A stretch of DNA of 64,000 nt from Halarcobacter sp. (GTDB lineage Bacteria; Campylobacterota; Campylobacteria; Campylobacterales; Arcobacteraceae), in contig NZ_OY780939.1 of NCBI RefSeq assembly GCF_963675975.1, forward strand, positions 1,860,001 to 1,924,000, read 5' to 3'. The first letter of the stretch is position 1. Each line of letters starts with the position of its first letter. The notes beneath the pieces were generated by a model. It saw only the letters and a program-made list of their open reading frames with translations, was not told the origin of the DNA and ran no database searches. This document shows positions 1-9,289 of this stretch, piece after piece. A program made the position numbers and the translations under genes.

Positions 1-115
1 CTATATTTTTAGCATTTTTATCAAAGCATTGAAAATAACAAGATGGTAAAATTATTTCATTAGATAAAAGTTCATTTATCGTAGAATCTGTTATCTCTTT
101 TAATTTAGCTTTCAT
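1..115 (-). CDS. N-terminal fragment of an unidentified protein, possibly a signalling protein
   Basis: Only the first 38 codons are inside the window; the gene continues past base 1. The ATG overlaps the last 11 bases of the upstream EAL gene in a different frame, so the two are probably translationally coupled. The visible part contains the stretch NELLSNEIILPSCYF, a short helical start of a kind I associate, loosely, with the N-terminus of some Campylobacterota GGDEF proteins. That would fit a cyclase next to a phosphodiesterase, but no catalytic motif is visible and the function is a guess. Confidence 0.5.
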   Translation of the reverse strand, partial: MKAKLKEITDSTINELLSNEIILPSCYFQCFDKNAKNI

Positions 116-1334
116 TAATACCTTTCATTAATATATCAATTTTTTCTGGTTTACCAATATAATAACCTTGTGAATAATCTATATCTAAAGATTTAACATA
201 TCTATAAATTTTTAAATCACTCACAAACTCAGCAACAACTTTAATATTTTGTTCTTTACAAAATTGAACAATACTTTTTACTAGGTTATAATATACGTCA
301 ACATCAATCTTTTTTATTAAACTTCCATCAAGTTTGATATAGTCTGTATTGATATTTAAAATATGCTCATAATTTGAAAAACCACTTCCAAAATCATCTA
401 TGGCAATCTTTACATCAAATGCTTTTAAATCGTTAATAAAATCATTAACCAAATAGTAATTACTGATTTTTTTACTCTCTAATATCTCAATTGTTAAGTA
501 TTTGCCTACATTACTGCTTTTTATATTGTCTATAATGATATTTTTCATAGTTGGATTTAAAATATCACTATAATCAAGATTTATACTAACTTCAATCTCA
601 TATTTTTTAATATATTTAATTACTTTTAATATAAGAATTTCCATCATTTTATTAAAGAGTCGATATTTTCTTGCTTTTTCAATAAAAGCTTGAGGCATGA
701 TGATATTTCCCTCTTTATCATATATTCTCATTAAAGCTTCATATTTAACTATTTTAGATGTTTTATTATCTTGTATTGCTTGAAAATAAGGTTCAACAGT
801 TTTATTCTTTATATTTCTATGTAAAGTTGTTAATAGCTCTTCGTTTATAAAATGGTTTTTATACAGTTTTGAATCATAATACATAAAGTGTATGTAATTC
901 ATTTTTGCATTTTGTAAAGCTCTTTCTGCATAAATTAATAAATCTTTATCTTTACCTTTAGCACAACCAATTGTAACATCAATATCAATAGCGTTTTTTG
1001 TATTTATAAGAAAAAATTGTGAACTCATGATATTGTTAAAAATAATATTTTTAACTTCCATAATATCCATCTCAACTAACTCATCATAAATGGTAATAGT
1101 AAAGACATCAACATGTTCATTTTTTATCTCAATACAGATATTTTTTTTTAGAAAAAAAGATATCTCTTTTTTTACTTTATTTTTAAGCAATTTATACAAT
1201 TGAGATAAGATAAAGTCACCATTTTTAAATCCATAAAATGCATTTAAATCTTTCATATAAAGTACATCAACTATAAATATAGTTTTAGTGTTGTTCTTGT
1301 AAAAATGTTTGCAAAACCTCTGAAATAAGGACAT
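105..1334 (-). CDS. c-di-GMP phosphodiesterase, degenerate GGDEF plus intact EAL domain
   Basis: 409 aa, no signal peptide or membrane segment, so cytoplasmic. Residues about 15-150 have a GGDEF fold, but the signature position reads HVDVF (74-78), so this half cannot be a cyclase and may only bind nucleotide. Residues about 165-405 form an EAL domain with the expected catalytic and metal residues: E199 in YEALMR, N252, E283, D313-D314 in DDFGSG, K334, E369 and Q389. It should hydrolyse c-di-GMP to pGpG. The next gene starts inside its 3' end. No sensory domain is attached, so input may come through the degenerate GGDEF half. Confidence 0.85.
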   Translation of the reverse strand: MSLFQRFCKHFYKNNTKTIFIVDVLYMKDLNAFYGFKNGDFILSQLYKLLKNKVKKEISFFLKKNICIEIKNEHVDVFTITIYDELVEMDIMEVKNIIFNNIMSSQFFLINTKNAIDIDVTIGCAKGKDKDLLIYAERALQNAKMNYIHFMYYDSKLYKNHFINEELLTTLHRNIKNKTVEPYFQAIQDNKTSKIVKYEALMRIYDKEGNIIMPQAFIEKARKYRLFNKMMEILILKVIKYIKKYEIEVSINLDYSDILNPTMKNIIIDNIKSSNVGKYLTIEILESKKISNYYLVNDFINDLKAFDVKIAIDDFGSGFSNYEHILNINTDYIKLDGSLIKKIDVDVYYNLVKSIVQFCKEQNIKVVAEFVSDLKIYRYVKSLDIDYSQGYYIGKPEKIDILMKGINES

Positions 1335-1824
1335 TTTATACCTTCTTTATATTCAATAAACTCAGTATAAGTAATTTAATCTTAAGAAATGTATATATTA
1401 ATGAAAGGAAGATTTAAATTTTTAAAAAAATTGTATAAAAAATATTATAGGGTATACAGATTGTATAAAAAAACAAAATTTAAAAATATTTTGATAAAAT
1501 TTCGTAAAATAATTTTGTTAAATTTTAATAAAATAGTATCATACAAATAAAATATTTTGATAATACTATTTGTTTCTTAAATATTTAATATTTTAATTTT
1601 TTTATAAATAAATATTGATAAAAGATGCTAAAATGGAATTTTATTATTTTAAAATATGATAAAGTGTTAAAATAGATATTTTATAAGCTTAGATATTATC
1701 ATTATAATTAATTATAATAATAGTTATGTTTTTTAATATTTGTATATAAAAGTATATATTTTATTTAGATATTTTGTTATAGAAAATAATTTTTTGAAAT
1801 TTATTAATACAATTAAGGTTAGGT
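1335..1824. other. Gene-free, extremely AT-rich spacer
   Basis: 490 bases between divergently transcribed genes, with no supportable reading frame or stable RNA gene. It holds the two opposite promoters. I see a direct repeat TTGTATAAAAAA at about 1431 and 1461 (30 bases apart), and a weak dyad AATAGTAT (1532-1539) / ATACTATT (1563-1570) with an AT-only loop. No function can be assigned. Confidence 0.5.
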
Positions 1825-2355
1825 TTGGAAGATATTATTAGAGATTGGGGTTATATTGCTCTGTTTTTATACTCATTTGGTGGTGGTTTTGTTGGTTTAG
1901 TTGTAGCTGGTGTTTTATCTTTTACAGGAGATTTAAACTTGTATATAGCTATGTTGGTTGCAGGTATATCAAATTTTATTGGGGACCAATTTTTGTTTTA
2001 TATGGCAAGAACAAATAAAAAATATGCAAGAGAGACTATGAGTAAATATGGTAGAAAAGTTGCCCTTGCTCATTTGTGGATGAGACGATATGGCTCACCA
2101 GTTGTTTTTATACAAAAATATATTTATGGAATTAAAACTTTAATCCCTTTAGCAATGGGATTAACAAAATACTCTTTTAAAAAGTTCACAATATATAATG
2201 CAGTTGCGGCTGCTGTTTGGGCTATAGTTGTAGGATATGCAAGTTATATTATGGGAGAAGTGATTTTGACATATGCAGATGAATATAAATATTATGGTGT
2301 AGGGATTATATTACTTATAGTTTTTACAGTTTCTTATTATTTTAAAAAGATCTGA
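1825..2355 (+). CDS. DedA-family (SNARE-associated) membrane protein
   Basis: 176 aa starting at TTG, with a GGTTAGG-type ribosome site a few bases upstream. The sequence is a small integral inner-membrane protein: hydrophobic stretches at about 10-32, 35-58, 125-146 and 152-172, with an amphipathic Arg/Lys-rich middle containing the GDQFLFYMAR and KYIYGIKTLIPLAMG segments typical of the DedA/VTT fold. DedA proteins are linked to lipid-carrier flipping and membrane homeostasis; the substrate here is unknown. The gene lies 2 bases before a sensor kinase gene and is probably co-transcribed with it. Confidence 0.85.
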   Translation: MEDIIRDWGYIALFLYSFGGGFVGLVVAGVLSFTGDLNLYIAMLVAGISNFIGDQFLFYMARTNKKYARETMSKYGRKVALAHLWMRRYGSPVVFIQKYIYGIKTLIPLAMGLTKYSFKKFTIYNAVAAAVWAIVVGYASYIMGEVILTYADEYKYYGVGIILLIVFTVSYYFKKI

Positions 2356-2357
2356 CC

Positions 2358-4676
2358 TTGAAAACTATACCTATAAATGAAAACAATATAGGTAAAATTA
2401 ATTTAATAGTTAGTTTACTGCTTGTACTACTATTTGTTATGGCAATAATTTATTCAGCTATCTATTTTAAAAAAGAAAGTTACAGTAGATTAAAAACTGA
2501 ACTTCAAGAAAAGTATATAGATAATAAAATAAAAGATATAAGAGTACATGTTCAGATAGTAAATGAACTTCTTATGTCTAAAATTGAAGGGATTAATTTA
2601 ACAAAAGAAGAAAAACAAAAATATGTTATTAAATATTATGAACAACTTAATAAAAAAAATCCAAAAGAGTATTTTTTTGTTTTTGAATTAGTTAAGCAAG
2701 AAGATAATAATTATTTAGAAAAAGTAATAGTTCATCCTAATGTTCCCAAAGGTAAGATTTTAGATTCAGATAGAATAGATTTACATGGAAATAAGTTTGT
2801 TAAAAATTATCAAGAATTAGCTATCAAAAATGGATATGTGTTTTTTGATTATTCATTTATACATCCTGAAGAAAAAAAAGAGATGTTAAAAAAAGGTTTT
2901 GCCATCTTAAACAAATGGAATTGGATAGTTGGAAGTGGCTTTTTTATTTCAGATGTAGAAGATGAATTAAGTCTTATTGATGAAAAAATAAAAGAAAATA
3001 TATATATAGAATTAAAAGGTTATATTGAAATAACTATTTTCTTTTTAATTTTTTTAATATTTTTTATTCTAAAAATGAATAAATTCACAACTAAAACAGT
3101 TAATAAATTTAAAGAACAAGTTGAAAAAGAAAAACTTAAACTAATCGAATCAAAAGAGTATTTGAAACAATATACAACTATCCTTGAAAATTGTACAATA
3201 GTATCTAAATATAATAAAAATGAAGAGTTTATCTATGTAAGTGAAGGTTTTTGTGAAACTTTAGGGTATCAAAAAAATGAACTACTAGGAAAGCCTTATA
3301 ACACTATAAAATATATTGATGAAATAGATGAGAGTGAAAGTGTAAAAGAAAAATTTATAGAACTTTTAGAAAATAAAAAAAGTATTAAGCGTATTATTAA
3401 AAATAGATCAAAAGAGGGCAAAATATTATCTTTCATTGTTATTGCAACACCTATTCTAGATAAAAATGATGAAATTGTTGAATTTGTTTCTTATCGAATT
3501 GATATAACAAAGGAAGAGGAATTAAAATTAATACTAAAAAAACAAAATAAAGAGTTATTAAAATCACAAAAAATATTGAATGAAGCTCAAAGAATAGCAC
3601 ATATTGGAAATTGGGAACACAACTATATTTCAGATAAAATATCATTTTCCCAAGAAGCAAAAAGAATAATTGGCTATGATGAAAATATAGAAGAAGTAGA
3701 TTTTAGTGAGTTTAGTAAAATTATACATGAAGATGATAGAGTTAAATTAAAAGAGAATAAAAATTTAGCTTTAAATAAAGATAGTCAATTTAACTTTGAA
3801 TATAGAATTCTTAGAGAAGATGGTAAAATTGTTTATGTAGAAGTAAAAGGTGAATATGTTTATGATGAAAAAAATAATTTGATTAAATCCCTTGGAACAA
3901 TAAATGATATTACAGAAAGAATTGAAGCAGAAAAAGAATTAAAACAAAAAGATTTAATGTTATTACAGCAATCTAAAATGGCAGCAATGGGAGAGATGTT
4001 ATCTAATATTGCCCATCAGTGGAGACAACCTTTAAGTTTAATAAGTACAGCTGCAACTGGAGCTAAAATTCAAAGAGAAATTGGTTCTTTAACTGATGAA
4101 AAACTTGATGAAACCTTCACAACTATAAATAATACTACCCAGTATTTGTCAAAAACAATTGATGATTTTAGAAATTTTTTTAAGCCAAATTCAGAAAAAA
4201 ACTATTTTAATATTTCTGATGTAATGTATAAAGCTATATCTTTAGTAAAACCTCAATTTAAAAATAGAAATATTGATATTATAAAAAATATTGAAGATTA
4301 TAAGTTATATGGTTTAGAAAATGAATTTTTACAAGTTATTATTAATATCTTAAATAATTCAAGAGATCAATTAATGAAAATAGAAAATGAGAAATTAATC
4401 TTAATCTCTTCATATAAAAAAGCTGATAAGTACATTTTAGAGATAAAAGATAATGGTAAAGGAATAGAAGAAAAGATTATTGCTAAGGTTTTTGAACCAT
4501 ATTTTACAACTAAATATAATAGTGAAGGTACAGGTATCGGTTTATATATGTGTGAGGAGATTGTTGTAAAACATATGAATGGACAAATAAGTGCAGAAAA
4601 TACAACTTTTACATATAATAATAAGAAATATTTTGGGGCAAAGTTTACAATCACTTTGCCCCTTACAAAAGAATAA
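2358..4676 (+). CDS. Sensor histidine kinase: Cache, two PAS domains, kinase core
   Basis: 772 aa, TTG start, 2 bases after the DedA gene. Order: membrane segment (about 13-36), periplasmic single-Cache domain (about 40-205, with the typical WIVGSGFFISDVE end), second membrane segment (about 222-242), PAS at about 270-390 and 405-525, then a dimerisation helix with phosphoacceptor H553 in AHQWRQPL, and an ATPase domain with N box (N666-N667), DNGKGI (about 698) and GTGIGLYM. The HQWRQPL type is common in Campylobacterota. No response regulator gene is nearby, so its partner is unknown. The Cache domain suggests a small-molecule ligand. Confidence 0.9.
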   Translation: MKTIPINENNIGKINLIVSLLLVLLFVMAIIYSAIYFKKESYSRLKTELQEKYIDNKIKDIRVHVQIVNELLMSKIEGINLTKEEKQKYVIKYYEQLNKKNPKEYFFVFELVKQEDNNYLEKVIVHPNVPKGKILDSDRIDLHGNKFVKNYQELAIKNGYVFFDYSFIHPEEKKEMLKKGFAILNKWNWIVGSGFFISDVEDELSLIDEKIKENIYIELKGYIEITIFFLIFLIFFILKMNKFTTKTVNKFKEQVEKEKLKLIESKEYLKQYTTILENCTIVSKYNKNEEFIYVSEGFCETLGYQKNELLGKPYNTIKYIDEIDESESVKEKFIELLENKKSIKRIIKNRSKEGKILSFIVIATPILDKNDEIVEFVSYRIDITKEEELKLILKKQNKELLKSQKILNEAQRIAHIGNWEHNYISDKISFSQEAKRIIGYDENIEEVDFSEFSKIIHEDDRVKLKENKNLALNKDSQFNFEYRILREDGKIVYVEVKGEYVYDEKNNLIKSLGTINDITERIEAEKELKQKDLMLLQQSKMAAMGEMLSNIAHQWRQPLSLISTAATGAKIQREIGSLTDEKLDETFTTINNTTQYLSKTIDDFRNFFKPNSEKNYFNISDVMYKAISLVKPQFKNRNIDIIKNIEDYKLYGLENEFLQVIINILNNSRDQLMKIENEKLILISSYKKADKYILEIKDNGKGIEEKIIAKVFEPYFTTKYNSEGTGIGLYMCEEIVVKHMNGQISAENTTFTYNNKKYFGAKFTITLPLTKE

Positions 4677-4689
4677 ATAGGAATAAAAA

Positions 4690-6057
4690 ATAAAAAAATT
4701 TAATGAATTAAAAATAAAAAATGAGATTTTACAGGCTTTAGAGTTTGAAAAGTTTAAAGAGATGACTACAATACAATCTTTGTGTTTAAAAGATATTTTA
4801 GAAAAAAAAGATGTAATTGTAAAATCTAAAACAGGTTCAGGAAAAACACTTTGTTTTGCTTTACCTTTGGCAAATGAAGTTAAAAGTAAACCAATGCATA
4901 TTCAAAGTCTAATCTTAGCTCCAACAAGAGAGTTGGCAAATCAAATTAATCTTGAGATAAAAAAAGTATTAAGGTTTATACCAAATATAAAAGTTTTGAG
5001 TTTATGTGGTGGAACACCTTTTAAACCACAAGTTGCATCTTTAGAAGTAGGCGCTCATATAGTTGTTGGTACTGTTGGAAGAGTTTTACAACATATCCAT
5101 GAAACAAAAATAGATTTTTCAAATGTAAATAGTTTTGTTTTAGATGAAGCAGATAAGATGTTAGATATGGGATTTTATGAAGATATATTAAAAATAGCAG
5201 ACTATATTCCTAAAAAAAGACAAACTTTATTGTTTTCTGCAACATATGAAAAAGAGATTGAGGAGTTGTCTTCGAAACTTTTAGATAAACCTCTTTTTAT
5301 AGAAAATGTTGAAACCCATAAAAAAGAATCAATAACACAAAAATTTTATGAAACTACAGAAGATAGAAAAATTGATGATTTATTAAGAATTATCTCTCAC
5401 TATAAGATGAAAACTATTCTTATCTTTTGTAACACTAAAGCAATGTGCGAGGATTTATCTAATCAATTATGGAATAAAGATGTTGAATCTCTAACTTTAC
5501 ATTCTGATTTAGATCAAAGAGACAGAGATGAAACTGTAATACTTTTTTCAAATGGTTCTTTACCTATTTTAATTGCTACAGATATTGTTTCAAGAGGGAT
5601 TGATATTGATAATATTGATTTTGTAATAAACTTTAATATTGCAAGAGATGAAACAATTCATACCCATAGAATAGGAAGAACAGCCAGAGGTGAAAAAAAA
5701 GGTATAGCTATAACTTTATATGATAATGATGAGTTTTATAAAGTTAAACCAATAAATGAAAAATTTCCAGATATTGAGTTTTGTGATGTTTTAGAATATG
5801 AAGATTCAAACTATAAACCACAAGCTGAATATAAAACTTTATTGATAACTGGTGGTAAAAAACATAAACTAAGAAAGGGTGATATTTTAGGTGCTCTTAC
5901 AGCTGGTGAAGGCTTAGATAAAGATTTAATTGGAAATATTACAATTTTAGATTTTGTTTCATTTGTTGCAGTTAAAAATGAAGTACTAGATGATAGATTA
6001 TTAAAATTAGGAAAGATTAAAATAAAGAAAAAACTATTTAAACTTATTGAAAAATAG
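4690..6057 (+). CDS. dbpA: DEAD-box RNA helicase DbpA (apparent AUA start)
   Basis: The helicase motifs SKTGSGKT, PTRELA, DEAD, SAT, ATDIVSRG and HRIGRTARG are all present, and the last 75 residues match the DbpA RNA-binding domain (ITGGKKHKLRKGDILGAL, FVSFVAV). In E. coli DbpA binds 23S rRNA hairpin 92 during 50S assembly. The first in-frame ATG (4762) would cut away most of the Q-motif region. Clear homology (KKFNELKIKNEILQALEF) continues upstream to an ATA at 4690, which has AGGA at 4679-4682, seven bases before it; an in-frame stop lies at 4684. I therefore choose ATA, giving 455 aa. A G-to-A error or mutation of an ATG is the alternative. Confidence 0.85.
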   Translation: MKKFNELKIKNEILQALEFEKFKEMTTIQSLCLKDILEKKDVIVKSKTGSGKTLCFALPLANEVKSKPMHIQSLILAPTRELANQINLEIKKVLRFIPNIKVLSLCGGTPFKPQVASLEVGAHIVVGTVGRVLQHIHETKIDFSNVNSFVLDEADKMLDMGFYEDILKIADYIPKKRQTLLFSATYEKEIEELSSKLLDKPLFIENVETHKKESITQKFYETTEDRKIDDLLRIISHYKMKTILIFCNTKAMCEDLSNQLWNKDVESLTLHSDLDQRDRDETVILFSNGSLPILIATDIVSRGIDIDNIDFVINFNIARDETIHTHRIGRTARGEKKGIAITLYDNDEFYKVKPINEKFPDIEFCDVLEYEDSNYKPQAEYKTLLITGGKKHKLRKGDILGALTAGEGLDKDLIGNITILDFVSFVAVKNEVLDDRLLKLGKIKIKKKLFKLIEK

Positions 6058-6100
6058 TTATGATAGAATTTTTCTTCTAAAAAATACAAAAGGAAATAAT

Positions 6101-6382
6101 ATGGCAAGAGCTAGTGCAAGACATCTTTTAGTTGAGAGTGAAGAGCTTTGTAATGAATTAAAAACAAGAATTGATAATGGTGAAAAATTTGAAGATTTAG
6201 CAAAAGAATATTCTCAATGCCCATCAGGTGCAAGAGGTGGAGACTTAGGAACTTTTAATCAAGGTGATATGGTTCCAGAATTTGATAAAGTAGTTTTCAA
6301 TGAAGCTGTAAATGTAGTACATGGTCCTGTGCAAACACAATTTGGATTTCATCTTTTAGAAACAACTTCAAGAGAAGATTAA
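6101..6382 (+). CDS. Small stand-alone parvulin peptidyl-prolyl isomerase
   Basis: 93 aa, consisting of little more than one PpiC/parvulin domain: ASARHLLV at the start, the ARGGDLGTF loop and FGFHLLE at the end, with the two conserved parvulin His residues (HLLV and FHLL). It should catalyse prolyl cis-trans isomerisation. There is no signal peptide, so it is cytoplasmic, like E. coli PpiC. I chose the ATG at 6101 because AGGAAA lies just upstream; the frame is open 18 codons further but without homology. It follows dbpA by 43 bases and ends before a convergent terminator hairpin. Confidence 0.9.
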   Translation: MARASARHLLVESEELCNELKTRIDNGEKFEDLAKEYSQCPSGARGGDLGTFNQGDMVPEFDKVVFNEAVNVVHGPVQTQFGFHLLETTSRED

Positions 6383-6390
6383 TTATATTT

Positions 6391-6417
6391 AGAGGTTAAG
6401 CAGTTTGCTCAACCTCT
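6391..6417. terminator. Bidirectional terminator hairpin between convergent genes
   Basis: AGAGGTTAAGCA (6391-6402) and TGCTCAACCTCT (6406-6417) pair with one mismatch around a 3-base loop. The hairpin overlaps the 3' end of the leftward gene at 6396, so it can serve both converging transcripts. Confidence 0.55.
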
Positions 6418-6758
6418 TCATCCCAAAGAACGCTAATCCCATACTCTTCATGTGGAATAACATATTTAAAATATTCTCCGGTACCTTTTCTTCCATGAAG
6501 TCTTACTATTGTTTGTCCTTCTCTTAAAAGTTTTTTCATCTCATTTTCTGAAAAACTTTTTTTATTCCATCTTAAAAAGGCATTTGAATAAACTCTAAAT
6601 TTACAAGTTGAATCGGCTGTAAATACATATTGTTCACTCTCATCATACTCTTTTTTTGCATTTTCACAAGTATATAGTTTGATTTGTTTTCCATTTGTAG
6701 TAAATTTTTTTGAGATAACATTGCCTTTGCAGTATGGGCATTGGCCTAGAATAGACAT
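6396..6758 (-). CDS. Topoisomerase C-terminal-repeat-like zinc-ribbon protein
   Basis: 120 aa. It has CPYC (8-11), a later Cys pair (about C30 and C52, in TCEN and STCKF), and a run of the form FRVYSNAFLRWNKKSFSENEMKKLLREGQT followed by a short beta-strand end. This layout resembles the zinc-containing repeat at the C-terminus of type IA topoisomerases (cryptic Toprim C-repeat), here as a free-standing protein without any topoisomerase core. A nucleic-acid-binding role is a family inference. It is convergent with the parvulin gene and divergent from nothing obvious; its promoter lies in the 74 bases before phoH-PIN. Confidence 0.55.
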   Translation of the reverse strand: MSILGQCPYCKGNVISKKFTTNGKQIKLYTCENAKKEYDESEQYVFTADSTCKFRVYSNAFLRWNKKSFSENEMKKLLREGQTIVRLHGRKGTGEYFKYVIPHEEYGISVLWDEEVEQTA

Positions 6759-6832
6759 GGTAAAACTCCTTTTTTATTGGAATTTTACCCTGTTTTTTTA
6801 TTTAGTGTTTAAAATATTTCAATTTGCAATAA

Positions 6833-8209
6833 TTATTGTTTTTTCTTTTCAAAAATTCTTTCTGTAAATTCAGCAAATTTACCTCTTACAGCTTTTTCTA
6901 ACTCAATTGCAAACATATTTATCTCAGGATGTTTTTCCCTTGTTTGTTTTAGAAGTGTAGTAAGACCATTATTATACTTGTTTAGGTACAAGTTATCTAT
7001 TTGTCTATTTGAACCTATAACTATTGCCATACACGATTCATCAAGTCTACTTAAAATAAGTTGAGTGGTTTTTTCACTTGAGTTTTGCCACTCATCCATT
7101 ATAACTATTGCTTCTGATAAGGTTCTTCCTCTAGCTTCACCTGGCCAAAGTGTTTCAACACAATACCTAGAAGTTAGTTCGGAAATTTTTGATTCAATAG
7201 ATTCTTTGTTTTCTCTATTTTCACTTTTTTTAAGATGTTTTTTTGCTATAAATTCTAAAGTATCTTGTAAAGCCATATTATAGATTCTAAATTTTTCATC
7301 ATTTCCTGCAAGATATCCAATATCTGCACCTTTATCAAGAGATTCTATGGAGTTTCTAACATATACAATCTTATCATAATGCCCTAAATCAATAAGTCTC
7401 ATAGCACTTACAATTGACATTAGGGTTTTACCTGAACCAGCCTTAGCATCAATTACAAGCAGATCAAACATATCAGTTAAAATAGCTTTCATAAAAAGTT
7501 TTTGTTTTAAGTTTACAGGTCTTACTTGTAAAGCTTTAAAATCAGAATCATCTAAAACACTAATTCTTTCATTTACAACTATTGCATAAGCTGTATTTCC
7601 ATCTTCACTTTCAAAAATATATCCAAAGTTTTCAAAAGTATATTCCTCATCATACTTTCTAATATCTGCTCCATCAAGTGAGTTGAAAATTGATGAATCA
7701 AGTTTAATATTTTTTACAAATTCAAAATTTGGAACTGTTGATTTATCATCATGCAGAGTCTCAGTTTTAATCCCTTTAAATAAAGCAAATGTTCTTGCAT
7801 ATACATCTAAAGATAAGAAGTGTGTTTGTGCACCTTTATAATAATCTTGAGCAATAGCAGCAACTTCAATTATCCTTTTGTCATTGCTTTCACTTAAGTG
7901 AACTTGTTCAATCTCTGATTCATATTTCTCTTTTGAAATAATATGAAGATTTAATTCATCATTAAAAAGTTTTACAACTTTAAAGCCTATTTTATAATCA
8001 ACCTCTTTTATCTTCATCTTTGCCAAAAGTCTTGCAAACTCTCTTGAATAGTAACCTAACTCATTTGCCAGTTTCTTTTTGTCCTCTAATTCAATTAAAA
8101 CTGTTTCAGGAATTACAATAGTATTTGTTTTATTGTCAGATATTCTACTTAAGTTTTGTATGTTTTGTAAGATGATGTTTGTATCTATTACGTAAACTTT
8201 TTCTTTCAT
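6833..8209 (-). CDS. PhoH-family ATPase with N-terminal PIN ribonuclease domain
   Basis: 458 aa. Residues about 1-145 form a PIN domain beginning VIDTNIIL with further acidic residues typical of the metal site. Residues about 215-455 form a PhoH P-loop NTPase with DAKAGSGKT (Walker A), VYVRNSIESLDKGADIGYL and IVIMDEWQN (Walker B). The PIN-PhoH fusion (PhoH2/YlaK type) is a predicted RNA helicase-ribonuclease. A small alpha/beta linker separates the halves. Monocistronic. Cytoplasmic; targets unknown. Confidence 0.9.
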   Translation of the reverse strand: MKEKVYVIDTNIILQNIQNLSRISDNKTNTIVIPETVLIELEDKKKLANELGYYSREFARLLAKMKIKEVDYKIGFKVVKLFNDELNLHIISKEKYESEIEQVHLSESNDKRIIEVAAIAQDYYKGAQTHFLSLDVYARTFALFKGIKTETLHDDKSTVPNFEFVKNIKLDSSIFNSLDGADIRKYDEEYTFENFGYIFESEDGNTAYAIVVNERISVLDDSDFKALQVRPVNLKQKLFMKAILTDMFDLLVIDAKAGSGKTLMSIVSAMRLIDLGHYDKIVYVRNSIESLDKGADIGYLAGNDEKFRIYNMALQDTLEFIAKKHLKKSENRENKESIESKISELTSRYCVETLWPGEARGRTLSEAIVIMDEWQNSSEKTTQLILSRLDESCMAIVIGSNRQIDNLYLNKYNNGLTTLLKQTREKHPEINMFAIELEKAVRGKFAEFTERIFEKKKQ

Positions 8210-8315
8210 AAAACAATTATATCATTTAAAATTTATATTATTGTTATTGATATGTATATATTTTGTAATCAAATTATGTTAGAACTTTTTATAAAAATAG
8301 TTTGAATAATTTAGT

Positions 8316-8321
8316 TATAAT
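8316..8321 (+). promoter_or_regulatory. -10 element of the methyltransferase gene
   Basis: A perfect TATAAT lies 18 bases before the ATG at 8340 in a T-rich upstream stretch, fitting the Campylobacterota pattern of a strong -10 without a clear -35. Confidence 0.5.
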
Positions 8322-8339
8322 AAAAATAAAAAGAAGAAT

Positions 8340-9266
8340 ATGAAAAAATTTACAAATGAAAATTTATATGAGATTATTGATTATTTAACATCATCTTTAA
8401 AGTTAGAAGAGAAGGTGTCTATAGAGGTTTTAAACCCTGATTGTTCTCTTGATTCTTATTGTGGGCAATTAATTGAACTAGAAGATACAATATATAAATA
8501 TAGAGGATATAAAGACTGGACAGACTTAGCTCAAAAGCTGTTTTGTAAAATGCTAACACCTAAAATCAAATCTTTAAATACAATTGAATTAATATTTAAA
8601 AAACTTGATACACAAGATTCATTTCATAATTCAAAAGTAAATGATAAAGAGAAATATGGAGTTGATTCAAAATTCTATTCAATAAATAAAAATGAACAAC
8701 CAGAGATTTTATTAACATATTTGAATTGTTTAAAAAATGTAAAAATAGAAGAGAAAAAAAGAGTACTTAACCTTGGAATAAACAATGGTGATGAGTTTAT
8801 GTTGATAAAACAGTATTTTGATTCTTTTAAAGATACAGAATTTGTAGGTCTTGATTATTGTTCCTCTGCCATTGAAGAAGGAAAAAATATTTTTAAAGAT
8901 GATAAGAATGTTGAATTAATTAATTTTGATATTAAAGAGATTGATAAATTACATTTGGGTAAGTTTGATTTGATAATATCAATTGGAACTTTTCAAAGTT
9001 CAAATTTAGAATTTAATAAAACATTTATGAATATTGTTCAAAACTATTTGAAAAAAGATGGAAGTATGATTTTGGGTTTTCCAAATTCTAGATGGATAGA
9101 TGGTGAGATTATATACGGAGCAAAGGCTGCTAATTATTCTTTCCCAGAGCTGTCAGTACTTTTTAAAGATGCAAATTTTTGTAAAAAGTATTTACAACAG
9201 AAAAAATTTAGAGTTACTTTAACCGGACAGTATTATATATTTTTAACTGCTACATCTATAAGGTAG
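8340..9266 (+). CDS. Class I SAM-dependent methyltransferase
   Basis: 308 aa. The C-terminal two thirds is a Rossmann methyltransferase: VLNLGINNGDE near residue 140 (a slightly degenerate motif I), EFVGLDYCSSAIEEG (acidic residue closing strand 2), FDLIISIGTF and a long FLTATSI end. The N-terminal 100 residues carry no recognisable domain (EKVSIEVLNPDCSLDSYCG). The substrate cannot be told from sequence. The downstream mltB starts 23 bases later and may share the transcript. Confidence 0.75.
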   Translation: MKKFTNENLYEIIDYLTSSLKLEEKVSIEVLNPDCSLDSYCGQLIELEDTIYKYRGYKDWTDLAQKLFCKMLTPKIKSLNTIELIFKKLDTQDSFHNSKVNDKEKYGVDSKFYSINKNEQPEILLTYLNCLKNVKIEEKKRVLNLGINNGDEFMLIKQYFDSFKDTEFVGLDYCSSAIEEGKNIFKDDKNVELINFDIKEIDKLHLGKFDLIISIGTFQSSNLEFNKTFMNIVQNYLKKDGSMILGFPNSRWIDGEIIYGAKAANYSFPELSVLFKDANFCKKYLQQKKFRVTLTGQYYIFLTATSIR

Positions 9267-9289
9267 AAGTTGATTAATAAGGAAATTTT

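Noticed and set aside
1335-1824. Small RNA or gene in the AT-rich spacer
   Set aside because: The only dyad is AT-only with no T-tract terminator, and TATAAT-like strings are expected by chance in such sequence.
3451-3660. Minus-strand open frame of 69 codons inside the histidine kinase gene
   Set aside because: Antisense shadow of a well-supported coding frame; Phe/Ile/Leu-rich composition as expected from AT-rich antisense.
4367-4654. Minus-strand open frame of 95 codons
   Set aside because: Antisense to the kinase ATPase domain; no ribosome site or homology.
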